64,000 nucleotides of DNA. Source: Kalmusia sp. IMI 367209 (taxonomy: Eukaryota > Ascomycota > Dothideomycetes > Pleosporales > Didymosphaeriaceae). Each line of letters begins with the position of its first letter. Within the stretch, counting starts at the first letter, position 1. Shown piece by piece: positions 58,714 to 64,000 of the stretch. The translations under genes and the position numbers were made by a program. The DNA is taken from the NCBI GenBank assembly GCA_027946365.1, contig JAPEUQ010000007.1, positions 1,612,001-1,676,000 of the forward strand, in the 5' to 3' direction. The notes under the pieces were generated by a model. It saw nothing but the letters and a program-made list of their open reading frames with translations. It did not search any database and was not told where the DNA came from.

Positions 58714-59848
58714 ATGTCGCTGCTGCTGCCTTCGAGCGAGTCGAAATGGAGCCGGGTTATGCAGCGCCATGGCAGCATCGTGCTGATGCTCGCGGCGCAG
58801 TTGTGCTCTGCGATACTCGCTACCATCGGGCGTATACTACGGACGGGCCATGGAGGGGACGACACGGGCGACGGCGACGGCGACGACGGTGCCATGGGGA
58901 CTTCTGAAGTAAATCTAACTCTTCATTCCTTCCCAGAAAAATGTGCAACCTACTAACATCCAAAAAAAATAGATACTCCTCTTCATGATGCTCACAACGA
59001 CGCTGCTTTCCTGGATCTACATGTACGCCAGCAAAGTCCCCGACGCACCCCTCGGCCGCCCCGACACGCGCGTCCTGCTCATCGTCCGCGGCGTAGCCGG
59101 CTTCATAGGCATCTGGGGCTTCTACTACTCGCTGCGCTCGCTCGCCCTCGCCGAAGCGACCATCGTCAACTTCCTCGCGCCCATCCTGGCGGTGCTCCTG
59201 CTGGGCCTCTTCCCGGGGCAGCGGCTGTCGGTCGCCCAGCTCGGAGCCGGCCTCGTGTCCATGGGCGGCGTCGTGTGCGTGCTGCAGCCGTGGAGCGCCG
59301 ACGCGGGCATCGATCTGGGCGCGCACGCCGTGGCTGTCGTGGCGGCGTTTGTGGGCGTCTTGGGCGGCGCGGTGTCGTACGTTGCCATGTCGAGGCTGGG
59401 CGACCGCGCGCATCCTATCTTGACGGTGTCGTACTTTTCGACTTTCTGCGTGGTTCTCTCTGCTGCGCTTTTACTGGTGCAGTGGCAGAAGTTGCGTCTC
59501 CCGACTACGCCCCTGCAGTGGTCCCTGGCCATGGTGCTGGGTGTGGTGGGGTTCGCTATGCACTGGCTCATGACGGCGAGTCTGGCTTGGGACGGCGACG
59601 CGAAGAGGCCGTTGAACTTTGTGTATACGCAGATCGTCTTCGCCATGCTGGCGGACAGGGTGATATGGGGCGTGGCGCCGGATCTGTGGAAGTGGGTTGG
59701 GGGAGCGTTGATCATCTGTAGTGCCGTGTTCGTGGCATCGACCAAGGCGAGCCATCAGTATGCGCTCGTGCATGGCGATGCGGGGGACGAAGAAGACGAT
59801 CTGGAACTAGAACTAAGTAAGGAGCATGAGGTGGTCAAGGAACCATGA
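58714..59848 (+). CDS. DMT/EamA-type transporter
   Basis: Drug/metabolite transporter superfamily membrane protein. Exons 58714-58908 and 58973-59848 (64-nt intron with branch TACTAAC) give 356 residues. Seen: the first helix HGSIVLMLAAQLCSAILATI, then a Gly/Asp-rich loop (HGGDDTGDGDGDDG), a series of hydrophobic segments, and the EamA-type pattern RGVAGFIGIWGFYYSLRSLALAEATIVNFLAPI that marks the end of the first repeat and the next helix. The second repeat runs from VVAAFVGVLGGAVSYVAMSRLG to WVGGALIICSAVFVAS. The tail of about 40 residues is acidic. Members export metabolites or carry nucleotide sugars; the substrate cannot be told. Confidence 0.92.
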
Positions 59849-60510
59849 CAATGGATGCTATAGCAATCTAATAAATGATTTGCCAGGTCGTGATTGCCCT
59901 GCGTTAGCCTGATCGTGACCCACCGCAATGGCACAGGTAGGGATGGTAACCGTTCCGTTCAGCAACTTCTCTGCACAAGTATGGACATAAAACATCAAAC
60001 ACGGGCATCTTTTCGAAACATGTATGTATTGCCAATCCTCCCATGACCTAATTAGAGAACCATTGTCCTTTCCACCCATGCCTATCATTCCACAACCCCA
60101 TCCGTTCTTTATGCTCCGATCAGGAAACTCATACAATGAGACCGCATGGGAAAATGAAGAGAGAATAGAGAAAGGTCGCTAATCAGATGAAAACTTTTAA
60201 GAAAATATTGCACAAGGTGCGCGCATGCTGGTGCAAGACAATTTGCGGGTATGGAGATTGACCAAGCATGAAAGTCGTTGTACCGTGAAAATCATATCTG
60301 CAAGCGTGACTGAAATCCTTGAACAGACGTAGTCCAGTGTATGCCTATAGCCTCGATCGATTGCCGTAAGCCCTGCGAATGGCAAAGGACGGACTCCTTG
60401 TTCATTTTTCGTGTTATCCCAGGGTATACACTATAAAGGTAGATTGCATAGAAGTGTATGTTGCTGGGTGTCCGTATTCTGCGTTCGCCCTCCACGCGCC
60501 CGTGACCTAC
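59849..60510. other. Convergent 3' flanks of transporter and reticulon genes
   Basis: About 660 bases between two convergent stops; no gene recognised. Confidence 0.55.
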
Positions 60511-62052
60511 TTACAAAGCAGGCTCGGCGACGGGCTCCTTCTTGATAGCCACAGGGTCCTCCTTGGGCGCAGCGGGGAAGTCTTCCCGCTTAACCTCCGG
60601 AGACGTCGATCGGCCACGGTAGTTGTTGATGGTCTCCTGCGCCTTGGCAGTATATTGCTGAGTGTATCCCTGCAGCGTCTTGGTCGCGTTTCCGGTGCGC
60701 TCGGCGGCAAGGTCACGAAGTTGGGTTGCTTGCTGGTTCGCAATGTGGTAGCCCTTCTCGAGCTGGGCGTCAATGACCTCCTTGTTTTGGATGTAGATGA
60801 GAGGACCAAGGTAGGCAATGGTTGTTGCGATGAGCGCCAAACCCCAGAGCGGAACAAACTTGATGAGGAAGTAGGAGATCAACGACGCAAAGAAGGCCTG
60901 TGTGCTGTTAATATTCGGAACCCAAAATGTAGGAATGAAAACATCTATGCGGGGGATGTACTTACGGCGATGGTCGTGTAAACATTCTCGGCGAACAAGA
61001 TGCGCTGGGACTCAATGACGAAGAAGTTGGTGAATTGTTCAATGTCGTCCGTGAGTCGTTCAAGCGAGGCCTTCTGAATGGTGAAGTACTTGCGCGGCCT
61101 GAACTGCGAAGTGATGCCTTTTCCGATGGCCACTTGTCCGGCGAGCTCCGCAGCACCTGTGATGCCGAGCGTCACCCATAGCGCCTTGAATATATACCGG
61201 ATCACGTTCAAGTATCGAGCGGAGAAGATGAAGATGACGATCGTGGCAAAAGAAATGGCGGTCGCGCGGGGGTTCTTCCACTATAGCGGGGCAGTCAGTA
61301 TGTGGTCTGACCAAAACTCAAGAATCGGCTACTTACGCTCAGAAGGCGGTAGAACAGGCTGTGGTAGTGGGTCAGGGGCTGGCCTGTAGCCGCGGGCTCG
61401 TCGGGTGTCGTGCGAGCATTGGCAAGATCAGCAAACTCGTTCCTGGTCGCTGCTGCCTCGGCCTTCGCCTTCTCTGCAACGGGACCTGGGGGGCAGGTCA
61501 GTATTATTGCGTCACGCTAGGAGAGGGGACCGAGATCAGTCCACGAATGTAGCCCGCAGCTTTCTCCTGGCAACGCAGGACGTTCGTCTTGGTGCTTCGG
61601 CCCATGGAGAGCTGCGGCGGGTGGAAAATGAGGGTGGAGATTTTGGGACTGTGTCGCGAGACCACGGTTAGCATACAAGACCAGACCAGACTAGGCAAAG
61701 GACGCTGGTTCTCACCTCACCGTTGGCAACAGTGTCCTTCAAGTTCTGCGTAGCCGGGTGGTTCTGAACGGCGGCCATGGTGGATTGTGCTGCTGGAGAG
61801 GTTGTTAGAGTGTGCGGGATTGCGTGCGTGGGAGTAGCGATAAGCTGGTTGGCGTTAGCTGCAGCTCGGCAAGCCCGGAGGGGCATCATTTCCAAGGTTT
61901 GTGTCGCGCGTCACGTACCTCTTACAATTCAACAAGTTGCTGGCAGCTCCTCTAGCCTTGCCGTTGGGTTGCTCGCCGATGTGGCCGTTGCCGCCCTCGT
62001 CATTCAATACGAGGGGCTCGCTGTTCAGGTTGTTGTTGGGCTGGGTTGTCAT
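60511..62052 (-). CDS. RTN1: Reticulon-like ER-shaping protein
   Basis: Membrane-hairpin protein that curves ER tubules. Exons 62052-61926, 61792-61721, 61485-61337, 61280-60966 and 60897-60511 give 349 residues. Seen: a polar N-terminus, TTPDEPAATGQPLTHYHSLF, the first hydrophobic hairpin ATAISFATIVIFIFSARYLN plus YIFKALWVTLGITGAAELAG, a hydrophilic loop of about 60 residues (FRPRKYFTIQKASLERLTDD), the second hairpin AFFASLISYFLIKFVPLWGL to LIATTIAYLGPLIY, and a charged helical tail. Introns are 133, 235, 56 and 68 nt. A second start, ATG at 61778, begins MAAVQNHPATQ; using it would drop the first exon and give 302 residues, so two N-terminal forms are possible. The symbol reflects the family, not proven orthology. 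Confidence 0.92.
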
Positions 62053-64000
62053 GCTTGCGGTAGATGGTTCCGCTGGCGATGTGCGGGAGAGGTCTGGTAA
62101 AAAACAGTCTTGTCTGTCGATGATGTCGCGTGCAGCAAAGTTGAGTGCAGATGAGGTAGAGTGAGGAGTTTTGTGGGCAGGGGCAGCTCTGGCATTGCTC
62201 GTGTGAGACGGGGCCGCAATGACGTCTCAGCTGGTCAACTACGAATATTTCACTGGAACCTGCGAGACGTGTGCCCCACAAAGCAGTCGTTACGATTATG
62301 TCACTGGTAACGTGCTTCTATTCTCCGCAAATGTGTTCAGCGGCGTTCAAAGACGCGTAGAAATGCTGCTTGTTGTGCGCGCAGCTTCCTGTTCCCCGCG
62401 CGGCCAGGAGATTTTGCTTGCGAGTTTCAAGCTCCGTGCACATCATTTTATTAGGGTCTCGCATGTGAATAGCCGCGACGTCATCGGCCCCTGGGGTCAC
62501 GCGAGCAACTGCTGCTGGGGCTTATATACGGATGCCAGTCGCCAGAAGCTATCTGAAATGTGCGTCGAGAACGATGGATTTGAATCTCATCATGCATTGC
62601 GCAAGGGTTGCGCGGAAAACCGGTCGCATTCGCAGCAAAACAGGCTCTAGAAAATCTACACTTGTACCGCAGGTTATGAGGTAACACGCCTAGGCATACA
62701 GGAATCAATATCAGCCCAACGCCAGGGTTTCCCGCTCACCATTGAGCACGCTACCGATACGCTACAGATCGAGAAAGCAAATTCGTGTTATTGGAAATCA
62801 ATCGTGCGTCGGTGGTTTTCGTATGCTGAAGCGCAGGGACCCTTCTCAACGCTGGGCTGTTCCGCCCTCTTGGACGCGAAGAAAGAGGACCTGATGCCCA
62901 AATTAGGTCCAAAGGATGCATTTGAAATTTGAAAATGTATTAGCAGTTTTCTAGGCTCTTATTTCTCCTTCTCATCAAAGGCCTACATTAGAGCTTGAAA
63001 TCCGTGCGCTTTACCTTGACACAGGGAGGCACTTTCGTTCATGCGGTACAGGCACTGACGACGAATGAGTGGGCTCGGCCGTTCAAGTAGTAAGATGATA
63101 CCATGGGTCGGCTTCACCACGTGGGCGCCATGTGGACGGCCTTTTGGTTGGTAAACATGTTCCGGATGCGGGTTCGTTCGCTGGTAGACTTCTGCTCTGT
63201 TTCGGTGGAGCAGACTGGCAACATCTTACCAATGCACGACGATACGAGTTTGGCCTTGCGTTTGTCTGTGTTGCTTCGATGTACTGAAAGATCTTGGACA
63301 GCTGTATGGTAAATTGATCTTCGTTTGCATGGATTCCTGCACAAGTCGGTGAGTTGCCGTGGGAAATATGAATTCATTCCAGGCTGCACTAGCTCAGACT
63401 ACATAAACGTTCATCGTTTCATCGATTGCATTCTGCCTAGTCTTCACGATAAGCATGTCGTTGCACCAATACATGGGCAGGTAAGCATAGAGTCTGTTGT
63501 ACGGTGAGTTGCACAACGGAGGAGAAGGAGAGCCGTGCCCGTCCGCAACGCTCCCTTTGCTGCGGTCGTGACGTTCGTTGGTCTCGGAACGGAGCGAACT
63601 GCGATACGGCGTTCTGATATGATGTAAAGATCGGCAGCAGACCAGGAATGCGGTTGGGATCGTCGCCAGGGCGGTTGAGGCTCACGAGGACGTCGACGTT
63701 GCTGCAGGGACTCGACACCCGTCTCCTGCTCGTCCTGCTCTCTATCGCGCTTCAATGTGTTGGGATTGTCGAGGGCGCGGTCCTTTGATTATCAGGCTGC
63801 GGCGTAGTGGGTGGCTGGGGAGGGTGGGCAGGCGGCGTGGGCATGTGAGGAGGAGTGGCCTGAAAGCGAAAGGCGGGGCCCAGGATAAGCGACAAATGGT
63901 CCAGGCCGGTGGGATCGTGGGGGGCGCTGGGCAATACTGGCAGAGTGCGAAATGGCGCAAATGCCAGTGCTGGCTATCGTGCCCGGCCTGCGCGCTTAGC
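62053..64000. other. Terminal region, no gene supported
   Basis: About 1.9 kb. The first part is the reticulon promoter. At 63437-63960 several minus-strand frames overlap (Pro/Ser/Arg-rich, e.g. DVLVSLNRPGDDPNRIPGLL). They could be part of a gene running past the window end, but I cannot establish splice sites or a domain. Confidence 0.45.

Noticed and set aside
1..64000. A secondary-metabolite or defence-type gene cluster
   Set aside because: No polyketide or peptide synthase, terpene cyclase, cluster regulator, NLR or other grouped defence genes are present. The SDR, FAD enzyme and transporter are far apart and belong to ordinary families.

Overview
This is nuclear DNA of a filamentous ascomycete (Pezizomycotina). 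It is probably a Dothideomycete and perhaps Pleosporales, but that rank is inference from overall look, not measured. The evidence is short GT-AG introns (mostly 45-70 nt, several with CTRAC-type branch points), densely packed monocistronic genes on both strands, and families confined to or expanded in these fungi: a Pth11-type rhodopsin-domain protein, a HET-domain protein, a fungal CorA-like membrane protein and a hybrid histidine kinase. There is also a RAD6 without the acidic tail of yeast Rad6. No bacterial operons, CRISPR arrays or phage genes are present.

Layout. 0-9 kb: fungal rhodopsin-domain protein (-), tRNA-Glu(CTC) with an intron, histidinol-phosphate aminotransferase HIS5 (+), FAD-dependent KstD/fumarate-reductase-like oxidoreductase (-). 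9-25 kb: mitochondrial Obg GTPase (-) divergent from a short-chain dehydrogenase (+), a very large Ser/Thr-rich mucin-like membrane protein (+), conventional kinesin heavy chain (-), E2 enzyme RAD6 (-), choline sulfatase (-). 25.4-33.3 kb: about 8 kb without an intact gene but with two decayed gene relics, one of C2H2-like type and one of HET type. Most of their stop codons can be explained by C-to-T changes. 33.3-40 kb: ribosomal protein L7 (-) and tRNA m5C methyltransferase NCL1/TRM4 (+) sharing a 250-bp divergent promoter, then an MSS116-type DEAD-box helicase (-). 40.5-47 kb: a frameshifted CorA-like gene (+), an unknown conserved protein (+), glutamine-dependent NAD+ synthetase (-). 47.7-64 kb: hybrid histidine kinase (+), unknown six-TM protein (+), HET-domain protein (+), a gene-poor 2.1 kb stretch, DMT/EamA transporter (+), reticulon-like protein (-), and 1.9 kb at the end with no gene I can support.

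The genes are mostly independent housekeeping units (histidine, NAD+, translation, RNA modification, organelle biogenesis, vesicle motor, ubiquitin) interleaved with surface, signalling and allorecognition-type genes. I see no metabolic cluster and no clearly new multi-gene system. The most interesting observations are the decayed island with RIP-like nonsense mutations, the kinesin micro-exons, a stop-free in-frame 195-bp kinesin intron, the disrupted CorA-like gene and an unresolved reading-frame switch at the end of the mucin-like gene. Exon boundaries were assigned by eye from splice signals, frame continuity and remembered family conservation, with no alignment or transcript data.
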